In this document: positions 55,913 through 64,000 of the stretch, in pieces
Numbering within the stretch: position 1 is the stretch's first letter
Layout: every line of letters begins with the position of its first letter
Assembly: GCA_016458225.1 (NCBI GenBank)
Contig: JAEMGR010000001.1
Span: 744,001-808,000, forward strand
DNA: 64,000 nt
Direction of reading: 5' to 3'
Origin: Myxococcaceae bacterium JPH2
Lineage (GTDB): Bacteria > Myxococcota > Myxococcia > Myxococcales > Myxococcaceae
Made by a program: the position numbers and the translations under genes
Notes under the pieces: generated by a model
The model's input: only the letters and a program-made list of their open reading frames with translations
What the model was told of the DNA's origin: nothing
The model's database searches: none

Positions 55913-58831
55913 ATGAAATGGTGGTTCCGCTGCCTGACCATGAGCTGCCCCATGTTCGACCAGCTCTTCGTCGCGAAGTACCGAGGTCACAAGGTCCGGT
56001 GCCCCGAGTGCGAAGGCCCGAGCCATCGGCACGACATCTACGGCAACGGCTCTGCCAGCGACAATGATTCGAGCGACAGCGACGTCGAGTCCAGCGATGG
56101 GGAGTCCAGCGAAGACGAGCTGTTCGTCCACACGCCGCTGGTGAAGCGAGCGCCCATCACCGAGTTCCTGCCACGCACGGAGTTCCACACGCGGCTGGAG
56201 GGCTCCACGCTCTACGAGATGACCGAGTCGAAGTACTTCAACACCTACGGTCCTCGGAGCGCGAGCGGACGCAACTCTCAATCCTATACTCCCAAGAACG
56301 TCACCAAGCCCAAGTCCAAGGCGGGGGGGTTCAACGCGAAGACGGGCACGTTCAAGAACAACTTCGGCTTCGACCCTCGGTACAAGGGCGCGTTCCGGAC
56401 GAACGCGCACCAGCGCATCAAACTGCCGCCGCCCCCCAAGCTGCACGTGGGCGAGGTCTATGACCGCGCGCTCCAGCACCGGGTGGCCTCCTGCGAGTAC
56501 CTCCTGGAGCGACTCTCCGCGCTGTCGGACGAAGGCATCGTCGCCAACGCGGACCACGAGTACCCGTGCCTCCTCATCCAGGCACCGGGAGGGCCCACGG
56601 ATGAAGACATCTCCGCCAAGGGCAGCAAGCTCGGGACGAACCAGGAGCACTGGACCCGGCTGGTCATGGCCTGCTTCGTGGGCGTCGCCAACCACTTCGC
56701 CTTCGGCTCCGGGCTGCCCATCGAAATCGTGATGCGCTCGAGCTTCGGCCACCTGTCTCCATCCATCGCCGAATGCGCTCGCGCCTATCGCATCAACGTG
56801 GGCATCGTGCCCCGCCTCTATCTCGATGTGCTCGTCGAGAGCATCCTGTACGTGCATCGCTTCTTCACGCACGAGCTCAAGGACGCCCTCCGAAAGCAGC
56901 CCGTCGATGAGAGCTTTGGCCAGCTCTCCGCGGACTACTTCGTGGCGCTCCTCACCCGGCGAATCAACGACCACCGGAAGAAGCACAACGCCGAGCTGAG
57001 GAAGCAGCAGCAGGCGAAGAAGAAGCAGGGCAAAGGGAAGCAGGGCAAGGGGAAGGAGAAGGACGACTCCGACGTCAAGCCGATGGAGCTCGTCACCACC
57101 GACGACGTGCAAGAGGCGCTCGACAAGCGCAGCGAGGACTCGGTGCGCAGGAGGATGTTGGGCCCCAACCAGCGCCTCCCCCAGAAGCTCGATGCCGAGG
57201 TCGACAACCTGTGGGACTGGCTCTGGAGTCCGGGCGACGCGAGCGGCAAGACGGTGTTGACCCAGCTCACGGATCGCAATCAGCAACACCTGGAGGTCAT
57301 CGCGGACCATGTGTTCGAGGCGCTCCAGGAGCCCGGGGGCAACGTCTCTGGCTTCCTGGCCCCGCTGCCCGGCCAGTTCACCCTGAACGGCGACAGCATC
57401 AGCGTGACGCCCCTCCCCATGAAGGAGTCCCTCTCTTTCGAAGAGACCTTCTCCGACGGCCAACGCCGCGTGGAGGACGCGGGCTTCTGGACGATGGCCG
57501 AGCTCATCGTCGGTTCGCTCGGGGGCTCACGCGAGGGCTTCCAGGCGTTCTCCAAGGAGCACGTCGTGGGCGGCTTGTATGCCGTCTTCGACTCGCTCAA
57601 CGAGCACTTCATCGTCCACGAGGCCCACCGGCACCTCGCCAAGGCCCAGGACGGATACGGGAGCGACTCGGAGGATGAAGCAGACCTGCCCTCGCTCGAC
57701 CTGAAGAAGCCCGTCAACCACGTCTTCTCCAAGAAGCTCATCACGGCGACGGGCATGCGGGCCATCCATCTGGCGCACTACGCCGGGCGGCTGTGCGCGT
57801 CGGAGCGGGGCCTCGACGTCACCACCATCAAGGTCGTCTCGGACCGGATGTACTACGAGACCTCCACGGCGCTCGGGACCGTGCCCATCAACACGAAGGT
57901 CCTCCCGAAGACAGGCGCGAGCGGCAATGTGGAGATGCTCTTCTTCGACATCAACCACTGCAACACCACCCAGCAGCGCTATCCAGACATCGACTTCAGC
58001 GGCTACGACATCGTCATCCTCGACCACACGAGTTCGAGCACCTCGCTCGTGCATCGCTACCTGAGCGAGGTCTTTGACTGTCCCAAGGTCCAGCTCGTCC
58101 TCCTGGTCGGCAGCGGCCTGAAGAACGAGCAGTCCGGCGCGGACCTGAACACCTACGGCACCATCCGCATCATGGGCCGCGACAAGAAGCTCCGGGACGA
58201 CCTCTACGTCCATCTCGTCAAGGAAGAGGGCGACTACCGCCACCCCAAGGAGAGCCACGCCATCCGGCGCGCGTACAAGGCCCGGGGCTTCGTTCCCACC
58301 ACGAAGAACTTCCTGGCGCCCACCACCGGGTCGACCTTCTCCAGCGCCTGGGGAAAGACGTCGCTGCAAGCGCCCACCCAGCAATACCAACCCAGGAACG
58401 GGCCCATCCAGACCTTCGATGTCATCGACGTTCCTCCCGACGGGGACTGCCTGTTCTCCGCCCTGGCCGTCGCCGAGGGAGCCCTTCGTTCCGCCGCGGA
58501 TGTCCGCGCCACGCTCGTGGCCCAGCTCAAGGCCCGCCGACAGCACGTCCCGGATGGGATGTATCTGCAAGTGGGGCTGGGCTACTCGTGCGTGCACGTG
58601 CGAGGGCAGGAGGCGTACATCCAGATGATGGCCCGTGCGCTCGTCTGGGGTGGCCTGCCCGAGATTGTCGTGGCCTCCTACCTGCGCCCCATCCTCCTCT
58701 TCGAGAACACGCGGACGCCGCACTTGTACCGGAATGGTGAGTCCATCGACATGGAATGGGACAACCTGCCCTCGAACGTCCTGTGCATCGCGTTCCGCGG
58801 CAATCACTACGTGGCGCTGCGCCGACACTGA
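55913..58831 (+). CDS. Large protein with C-terminal OTU-family cysteine protease domain
   Basis: The 972-residue protein has no signal peptide. Residues 28-40 (RCPECEGPSHRH) are a small zinc-ribbon-like cluster, followed by an acidic Ser tract (45-70). Residues 180-780 hold no domain I know; they include a Lys-rich linker (KKKQGKGKQGKGKEK) and a Rossmann-like segment (YDIVILDHTSSSTSLV). The C-terminus carries an OTU signature: PPDGDCLFSAL with Cys846 and RGNHYVAL with His965. OTU enzymes remove ubiquitin or related tags in eukaryotes and pathogens. As bacteria lack ubiquitin, the target could be prey, host or an analogous tag; this is inference. Confidence 0.75.
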   Translation: MKWWFRCLTMSCPMFDQLFVAKYRGHKVRCPECEGPSHRHDIYGNGSASDNDSSDSDVESSDGESSEDELFVHTPLVKRAPITEFLPRTEFHTRLEGSTLYEMTESKYFNTYGPRSASGRNSQSYTPKNVTKPKSKAGGFNAKTGTFKNNFGFDPRYKGAFRTNAHQRIKLPPPPKLHVGEVYDRALQHRVASCEYLLERLSALSDEGIVANADHEYPCLLIQAPGGPTDEDISAKGSKLGTNQEHWTRLVMACFVGVANHFAFGSGLPIEIVMRSSFGHLSPSIAECARAYRINVGIVPRLYLDVLVESILYVHRFFTHELKDALRKQPVDESFGQLSADYFVALLTRRINDHRKKHNAELRKQQQAKKKQGKGKQGKGKEKDDSDVKPMELVTTDDVQEALDKRSEDSVRRRMLGPNQRLPQKLDAEVDNLWDWLWSPGDASGKTVLTQLTDRNQQHLEVIADHVFEALQEPGGNVSGFLAPLPGQFTLNGDSISVTPLPMKESLSFEETFSDGQRRVEDAGFWTMAELIVGSLGGSREGFQAFSKEHVVGGLYAVFDSLNEHFIVHEAHRHLAKAQDGYGSDSEDEADLPSLDLKKPVNHVFSKKLITATGMRAIHLAHYAGRLCASERGLDVTTIKVVSDRMYYETSTALGTVPINTKVLPKTGASGNVEMLFFDINHCNTTQQRYPDIDFSGYDIVILDHTSSSTSLVHRYLSEVFDCPKVQLVLLVGSGLKNEQSGADLNTYGTIRIMGRDKKLRDDLYVHLVKEEGDYRHPKESHAIRRAYKARGFVPTTKNFLAPTTGSTFSSAWGKTSLQAPTQQYQPRNGPIQTFDVIDVPPDGDCLFSALAVAEGALRSAADVRATLVAQLKARRQHVPDGMYLQVGLGYSCVHVRGQEAYIQMMARALVWGGLPEIVVASYLRPILLFENTRTPHLYRNGESIDMEWDNLPSNVLCIAFRGNHYVALRRH

Positions 58832-58840
58832 GCCGGCCCC

Positions 58841-58856
58841 CCCGCTCACGAGCGGG
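58841..58856. terminator. Short hairpin between convergent OTU and kinase genes
   Basis: A 6-bp stem CCCGCT / AGCGGG with loop CACG that overlaps the kinase stop codon. Weak. Confidence 0.35.
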
Positions 58857-59874
58857 ACAGCACGAGCGGCCACAGCTTCGCGAGCGCGGCGCGCAACGCG
58901 GTGGCGCTGGGATGGCGCTCCTCGGGGCGCTTGCACATGAGCTTGAGCACGAGGCGCTCGAAGGGCTCCGGCAGGTCCGGGCGCAGCGTCCGAGGCGGAA
59001 CGGGCGGCTCCTGCACGTGCAGGAACATCAACGGCACCGGCTGCGAATGGCGGAAAGGGAGCTGCCCGGTGAACAGCTCATAGGCCACCACGCCCAGCGC
59101 ATACAGGTCCGTGGCGGGCGACACGGGCGGCGAGCCCATCACCTGCTCGGGCGCCATGTACTCGGGCGTCCCCAGCGTGGCGCCTTGCGCGGTGGTGCCC
59201 ATGACGTGGGCGCTCTTGGCGAGGCCGAAGTCCATCAGCTTCAACACCCCCGTGCGGGTGATGAAGAGGTTGCCGGGCTTCACATCCCGATGCAGCACCC
59301 CATGCGCGTGCGCGTGCTCCAGCGCCACCGTGGCGTGGGTGAGCCAACGCAAGGCATTGGCCAGCGTGGGCCGCTGCTCCAGCAACACCTGACGCAAGTC
59401 CTTGCCGTCCAGCAGCTCGACGGTGAGGTAGTGGCGCTCGCCATCCCAGCCCACGTCGTAGACATGGAGGATGTTGATGTGCTCCAGCGCCTGGGCGTGC
59501 TGCACCTCCTGGCGGAAGCGCCGCACCATGTCCTCGTCGGCGTGAGGCACCGCCAGCACCTTGAGCGCCACGCGCTGGTTCTTCGCCAGGTCCATCACCT
59601 GGTACACGGTGGACGTGCCGCCCGCGCCCAGCCACTTCTCCACGCGGTAGCGATTGGCCACCATCTGCCCGGGGATGAGCCCCCGGTTCGGCGTGGGCGT
59701 CGGCGGCGTCACCGCGCCCAGCAGCAGCGTGCCCTGCGGTGACACGGGGGGCGTCACACGCGGCAGCGTCTCTTCCAGGGCGGGGTCGGAGGCCCCCGAG
59801 GCGCGCCGCGGACCGAGCGCCTTCACGCTCAGGTACGTCACGCCCGCGGCATCGTCATCATCCGGCGGGTACAC
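58846..59874 (-). CDS. Ser/Thr protein kinase (Hanks type)
   Basis: A 342-residue cytoplasmic eukaryotic-like kinase. The Gly loop is LGAGGTSTVY (residues 82-91), the ATP-anchoring Lys is Lys105 (VALKVL), the catalytic loop is HRDVKPGN with Asp197, then DFG at Asp215 and an APEQ activation-segment end. No transmembrane or sensor domain follows the kinase domain. GTG start with GGGGAG. It lies 36 bp downstream of the ODP gene on the same strand and probably shares its transcript. Confidence 0.93.
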   Translation of the reverse strand: MYPPDDDDAAGVTYLSVKALGPRRASGASDPALEETLPRVTPPVSPQGTLLLGAVTPPTPTPNRGLIPGQMVANRYRVEKWLGAGGTSTVYQVMDLAKNQRVALKVLAVPHADEDMVRRFRQEVQHAQALEHINILHVYDVGWDGERHYLTVELLDGKDLRQVLLEQRPTLANALRWLTHATVALEHAHAHGVLHRDVKPGNLFITRTGVLKLMDFGLAKSAHVMGTTAQGATLGTPEYMAPEQVMGSPPVSPATDLYALGVVAYELFTGQLPFRHSQPVPLMFLHVQEPPVPPRTLRPDLPEPFERLVLKLMCKRPEERHPSATALRAALAKLWPLVLSRS

Positions 59875-59910
59875 GCGGGGCTCCCCTCTCGCGCGGGTGA
59901 GGCGGTGGGC

Positions 59911-61065
59911 TCAGGACTCCAGCAGCGAGATGGGCGCCGGAGCAGCGTTCGCACCCTCGATGTCCAGGTGCGGCGTGGGCAGGTTGTACTCCGCCGCCGC
60001 GGACGTGGCCTCCACCAGGATGGGGCCGGCGATCTCCGGGGGCTCGCCCTGGCAGAGCAGCTCCACCACGTGCTCCAGGGTCCACTTCCCCATGCGCGTG
60101 ACTTCCAGGCGCTTGCCCTTGAACTGCGCCGTGTCCGCGAGCTGCTGGCTCGCGGAGAGCTTGGCCTCCACCGAGTCGCCCAGGTAGCCCCGCGCCAGCG
60201 CCAGCACCCGGTCCACCACGGTGTTCCAGGCCTGGAGGTACGTGCGGTCCTGCGCCTCGTCGATGATGTCCAGGCCCACCTGGAGCCGCTCCATCCGCTC
60301 CAGGAACTGCTGCACCAGCCGGCCACGAATCACGCGCCCATGCTGCGGGGCGATCATCTCCACCGCGGGCGTCAGCTGGCGGATGGCCGCCACCGCGCGC
60401 ACCAGCGCGGAGTTCACCGGCATGTAGATTTGATGGAAGGCGCGGATGCCTGTCCAATCCGACTCATCCGCCCACAGGCCCTGCGCCTTCGAGTCCGTCA
60501 GGCCGCCGAAGAGGTCGCCCGTGAAGAGCACGCGGGTCTGCGGGTCATACAGCATCACCGCGCCACGGAAGTGACAGAACGGCGAGGGCACCGGGATGAG
60601 CTTGTGGCCCGTGGGCACGCTCAGCCCCTGTGAGAACTTCTCCGTGGGGATGAAGCGATTGCGCGGCAGGTTGAAGTGGACGATGAGCCGCCACGTGTCC
60701 TCGGAGCACAGGATGCTGGCGCGGGGCGAGTAGCGCGCGGAGATGATGCCCGCCGACGAGCCCACGTCTGGATCCTGGTGGTTGATGAACAGCGCGGACA
60801 GCCGGTCCATCCCGCCAATGAGCGACACCACCTTGGTGTGGATGGTGGAGAAGTCGCTGCTCGAGCCCGGGTCGATGAGGAGGTTGAACTCCGAGGGCTT
60901 CTGCGTGCGCGAGTCCGTGCCCCGGAAGCGGCGCAGGAACGGGTTCGCGTAGAAGATGCTCCCCACCTCTCGCTTACCCACCCAGAAAGTCTCGGGAGCA
61001 ATCTCCACCGCGACGCGATTGAGGTCTGGCTGGGGATTCGGGGTGGAGGCGTCGCTGCTGCTCAT
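59911..61065 (-). CDS. Oxygen-binding diiron MBL-fold protein (ODP-like)
   Basis: The 384-residue protein has a metallo-beta-lactamase fold with the ODP signature HQDPDVGSS (His96-Asp100) instead of HxHxDH, then CHFRGAVMLYDP, LFTGDLFGGL and IAPQHG. ODP-type diiron proteins bind O2 and can signal redox or oxygen. AGGGA precedes the ATG. It is first in a unit with the Ser/Thr kinase, which suggests an oxygen- or redox-signalling pair. Confidence 0.85.
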   Translation of the reverse strand: MSSSDASTPNPQPDLNRVAVEIAPETFWVGKREVGSIFYANPFLRRFRGTDSRTQKPSEFNLLIDPGSSSDFSTIHTKVVSLIGGMDRLSALFINHQDPDVGSSAGIISARYSPRASILCSEDTWRLIVHFNLPRNRFIPTEKFSQGLSVPTGHKLIPVPSPFCHFRGAVMLYDPQTRVLFTGDLFGGLTDSKAQGLWADESDWTGIRAFHQIYMPVNSALVRAVAAIRQLTPAVEMIAPQHGRVIRGRLVQQFLERMERLQVGLDIIDEAQDRTYLQAWNTVVDRVLALARGYLGDSVEAKLSASQQLADTAQFKGKRLEVTRMGKWTLEHVVELLCQGEPPEIAGPILVEATSAAAEYNLPTPHLDIEGANAAPAPISLLES

Positions 61066-61354
61066 GAACGGGTCCCTGCGCGCGAAGAAGAATGAGGCGC
61101 CCCGAGTCTATCAGCCCCTCGCGCCTCTCGGCCCGCTTCCTTGCCCACAGGTGGAGGCAGCGTGCATGAGGTGCGCTTCTCGCTGCGCCCCGTTTTTTGC
61201 GCCACGCCACCACGCGCAGTCAGCGCACCTCCAGACCCGGCGTTCACAGACACCACCGCGTGGGTCGGAAAAGCACCCACGGAGAGGCCCGCCGCGAAGC
61301 ACCGGGTAGGCACGACCCGCGTGGGAGCAGAGGTGGGGCTATGCTCGCGCGCGC

Positions 61355-62140
61355 ATGGTGGCCCGCGCGCCCGTCCTCCTCGTCCTCGCTCGCAGCCTCG
61401 GTGTCTGGCTCGTGCTGTCCGCCTCCGTCGCCGCCGCGGAATGTCCGCTGCGGATCCACCGCACGCATCGCGCCGTGACGGTCACCACCTGCCGCGACGA
61501 AACGGTGGAGCTGTGCACGTCCGCGCAGCCCACGCTGCGCTCCTGCCGCTACCAGCTCGCGGTCTGGGATGCCGTCCTCTCCACGGATGGGAACAGCCTC
61601 CTCGTCTGGTATTCGAGCGAAGTGGAGAAGGGCGCACGCTGGGTGGATGTCTTCGACGTGACCTCGCGTCAGCGCGTCGCGCACTTCCACCCCGGCGTGG
61701 GCGGCGGCTTCCGCTGGAGTGGGAGCGACATCCTGCTCACCGCGGGCTGCGGAACCGACTGCGCCCACGTGCTGCTGTTCTCTCGGACCGGCACCCGACT
61801 CCTGGACGAGTTGGGCACGTCCCTCTCCTTCGCACCGGACCTGAGCGCATTCGTCCTGAGCCAGCAGAACGAATTGAGCTGGGAGCCCGGGACGTCTCGG
61901 CGACTGTCCGTCTGCTACCTCCCGCTGGACACGCTGCGCGGGCGCCGGCTGTCCTTCCTCGTCCCCAAGCGCGCGGACCGGGCAACCACCGACCCCGAGG
62001 TGACGTGGAGCGAGCCCCTCAGGCTCGACCTCACCTGGGAGAAAGAAGGCGTCGAGCACCACACCTTCTTCCACTTCCCTCGGACCGACGACGCGAACGC
62101 GCCGCGCTGCCTGCCCGGCGTGGAGCGCCCAGCCGGGTGA
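61355..62140 (+). CDS. Exported protein of unknown function
   Basis: The 261-residue product has a signal peptide (residues 1-28, cleavage near VAAAEC) and a beta-rich mature domain with Cys in AECPLR, TTCRDE, ELCTS and RSCRY, and WD-like strands (LSTDGNSLLVWYSSEVEK). It might be one blade set of a beta-propeller-like fold. No catalytic motif recognised. It is convergent with the SQR gene, which ends 2 bp away. Confidence 0.65.
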   Translation: MVARAPVLLVLARSLGVWLVLSASVAAAECPLRIHRTHRAVTVTTCRDETVELCTSAQPTLRSCRYQLAVWDAVLSTDGNSLLVWYSSEVEKGARWVDVFDVTSRQRVAHFHPGVGGGFRWSGSDILLTAGCGTDCAHVLLFSRTGTRLLDELGTSLSFAPDLSAFVLSQQNELSWEPGTSRRLSVCYLPLDTLRGRRLSFLVPKRADRATTDPEVTWSEPLRLDLTWEKEGVEHHTFFHFPRTDDANAPRCLPGVERPAG

Positions 62141-62141
62141 T

Positions 62142-63401
62142 TCACGCGCGGCCGCGCAGCATGCCGTCCCAGTACAGCCGAGGCAGGCCGTACTTCTTGA
62201 GCCAATACATGTCCCGCCGCTCCTTCAGCGTGTCGAGGAATGGGATGCTGGGCGCGGGCTTGCCGTCGTAGTCGAACTCGGCGAGCAGCAGCTTTCCATA
62301 CGCGGTCACCAGCGGGCAGGAGGCGTAGCCGTCGTAGCGCGCGGTGGGCGTCTGACCTCGCATCACCGCGCACAGGTTCTCCACCAGCACCGGAGCCTGG
62401 GCGCGAATGGCCGCGCCCGTGCGCGAGGTGGGCAAATCACTCGCGTCCCCGAGCGCGAAGACATTCGGGTGGTCGGGGTGCTGGAGCGTGTGCTTGTCCG
62501 CCTTCACCCAGCCCGCGTTCGGCCCGCTCGCGTGCGACAGCGGGCTCTGCTTGATGAAGTCCGGCGCGCTCTGCGGCGGGGTGACGTGCATCATGTCGTA
62601 GGGAATCGTCACCTGCTCGGTGCCCGCGTCGGTGGTCGCCGCGAAGACGGCCTCGCGCGAGTCGGGGCGAATCTCCACGAGGTTGTGGCAGAAGCGCGTC
62701 TCGATGCCGTAGCGCTTCACCACGCCGTCCAGCACCTCCGCGAAGGGCTTCACGCCGAAGATGGCCTTGCCCGCCGAGCCGAAGACGACGCGTGAGCGGC
62801 CCGCCAGCCCCGTGCGCCGCAGGTGGTCCGCCACCAGGTACATGATCTTCTGGGGAGCCCCCGCGCACTTCACGGGCCCCGCGGGATGGGTGAACAGGGC
62901 CGTGCCGCCCTTGAACGCACGGACCATCTCCCAGGTCTTCGGCGCGAGCCGGAAGTCGTAGTTGCTGGAGACATACGGCGTCTCCAACGCCTCGCGCAGG
63001 CCGCGGACCTTGTCCCAGTCGAGCTGGATGCCCGGCGCCACCACGAGGAAGTCATAGGACAGACACAGCCCGCCGCGCGTGCGCACCTGATGGCGAGCCG
63101 GATCCATCTCGGCGGCCCAGTCCTGAATCCAGCGCGTCCCCTTGGGGATGTAGTCCGCCTGAGGCCGAACGGTGCTCGCGATGTCCGCGGCCCCTCCACC
63201 CACGAGCGTCCACAACGGCTGATAGTAGTGATGAGTCGAAGGCTCGATGATGGCCACGCCGTCCACTCCGGCGCGCTTCAGTCGCGCGGCGACCGTGATG
63301 CCCGCGGTGCCGCCTCCCACGATGAGCACCCGGTGATGCTCCGCGCCGGGAGCGACCGAGAGGGATGAGGACTTCGCGGGCGAGTGCTGGAGTGTGGACA
63401 C
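62142..63401 (-). CDS. sqr: Sulfide:quinone oxidoreductase (SQOR-like)
   Basis: A 419-residue flavoprotein that oxidises sulfide and reduces quinone at the membrane. FAD motif GGGTAG (29-34), THPAGPVKCAGAPQKIMYL with the active-site Cys and a C-terminal CPLVTAYGKLLLAEFDY region are typical of the SQOR/mitochondrial-like class. The GTG start has AAGGAG 6 bp upstream. No persulfide dioxygenase gene is adjacent. It diverges from a methyltransferase gene across 249 bp. Confidence 0.9.
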   Translation of the reverse strand: MSTLQHSPAKSSSLSVAPGAEHHRVLIVGGGTAGITVAARLKRAGVDGVAIIEPSTHHYYQPLWTLVGGGAADIASTVRPQADYIPKGTRWIQDWAAEMDPARHQVRTRGGLCLSYDFLVVAPGIQLDWDKVRGLREALETPYVSSNYDFRLAPKTWEMVRAFKGGTALFTHPAGPVKCAGAPQKIMYLVADHLRRTGLAGRSRVVFGSAGKAIFGVKPFAEVLDGVVKRYGIETRFCHNLVEIRPDSREAVFAATTDAGTEQVTIPYDMMHVTPPQSAPDFIKQSPLSHASGPNAGWVKADKHTLQHPDHPNVFALGDASDLPTSRTGAAIRAQAPVLVENLCAVMRGQTPTARYDGYASCPLVTAYGKLLLAEFDYDGKPAPSIPFLDTLKERRDMYWLKKYGLPRLYWDGMLRGRA

Positions 63402-63650
63402 GTTGGCTCCTTGCCTGACGAGACAGGGCGCACCTCGGGAATGACGGCGCCTTGCCGTTCCTGGAAATGCACCTCGGTGGGAAGTGAGAGCCTGGTGGCG
63501 TGGCAAAGGATTCACACCATTCGCGCGCGCCCGGTCACTCTCCAGGCCAGCGGGCCTCGACACCCTTCCCCGGGCGCCCTTGAACCTCCATGCTTCTTCA
63601 AGCGCCTCCGCGCCCAGTCCACACACGCGCGGACCGAACGAGGTCGACCC

Positions 63651-64000
63651 ATGGCCGAGCAACGCCCGGATGCAGCCACGCAGTGGAACGCCCGCTTCAG
63701 CGGCGAGACGTATGTCTATGGCACGCAGCCCAATGACTTCCTCGCACAGATGGCCTCGCGCCTGCCCACGCGGGCGCGGGTGCTGAGCCTGGCCGAGGGC
63801 GAGGGCCGCAACGCGGTGCACCTCGCCTCGCTTGGCCATGACGTCACCGCGGTGGACGCGTCCCGCGTGGGGCTCGACAAGGCCCAGAAGCTGGCCGCCG
63901 AGCGCGGCGTCACGCTGCACACCGTGGTGAGCGACCTGGCGGACTTCACCGTCGAGCCGATGACCTGGGACGCGGGCATCCTCATCTTCTGCCATCTGCC
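63651..64000 (+). CDS. Class I SAM-dependent methyltransferase (3' truncated)
   Basis: An ATG at 63651, with GAGG 7 bp upstream, opens a frame that runs off the right edge. The visible 116 residues include the class I SAM-binding motif VLSLAEGEGRNAVHLASLGHDVTAVDAS and WDAGILIFCHL, the TehB-like/tellurite-resistance-type arrangement. The substrate is unknown; the gene continues beyond the window. Confidence 0.85.
   Translation, partial: MAEQRPDAATQWNARFSGETYVYGTQPNDFLAQMASRLPTRARVLSLAEGEGRNAVHLASLGHDVTAVDASRVGLDKAQKLAAERGVTLHTVVSDLADFTVEPMTWDAGILIFCHL

Overview
The window is high-GC DNA with third-position G/C bias, frequent GTG starts, many short convergent gaps and very large exported proteins. 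That profile, together with a SitA5-type swarm-inhibition toxin, an RHS/Tc-like giant, several lipoproteins and a bacterial Ser/Thr kinase, points to a predatory myxobacterium (Myxococcota, Myxococcaceae/Archangiaceae-like). No tRNA, rRNA, CRISPR array, transposase or phage module was seen.

Layout. 1-3.4 kb: end of a DUF6345-like gene, a lipoprotein, a GH6 cellulase lipoprotein and a small Cys-rich exported protein. 3.5-12.1 kb: a minus-strand propionyl/methylmalonyl-CoA block, mutA-mutB-meaB-icmF, with translationally coupled junctions and a clear terminator. 12.2-15.2 kb: a dienelactone hydrolase and a LysR gene divergent from a serine hydrolase with a dyad operator between them. 15.3-18.1 kb: tyrosine catabolism, hppD-hmgA-Rieske. 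18.3-22.9 kb: DoxX-like membrane protein, a zeta-toxin-like kinase with a small partner, and an esterase. 22.9-31.2 kb: small membrane gene with a coupled leader, a radical SAM enzyme with an unassigned C-terminal half, beta-carbonic anhydrase, a DUF3142 lipoprotein overlapping a repeat protein, and a second LysR. 31.4-39.8 kb: a 1360-residue coiled-coil protein ending in a Ser/Asp/Gly tail, DUF2569 protein, ureidoglycolate lyase, a long LolE-like permease and a DUF2306 protein.

40-58.8 kb is the accessory and social part: a lipase with a sigma-54-like promoter, the SitA5 AHH-nuclease toxin with its Imm11 immunity gene, a 2011-residue SpvB/VCBS/RHS protein with a downstream partner, a globin/monooxygenase pair divergent from an AraC regulator, an M19-type lipoprotein, and a 972-residue protein ending in an OTU-type cysteine protease. 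58.8-64 kb: a Ser/Thr kinase with a diiron MBL-fold protein, an exported protein, a sulfide:quinone reductase and the start of a methyltransferase.

Genes that clearly work together are the mutase block, hppD-hmgA, sitA5 with its immunity gene, RHS with its partner, the kinase with the MBL-fold protein, and the globin with the monooxygenase. The best candidates for undescribed biology are the OTU protein, the zeta-like protein with its partner, the radical SAM fusion, the Ser-tailed coiled-coil protein and the RHS partner. Starts were chosen from ribosome binding sites and signal peptides; homologies were recognised by eye from motifs, not by database search.
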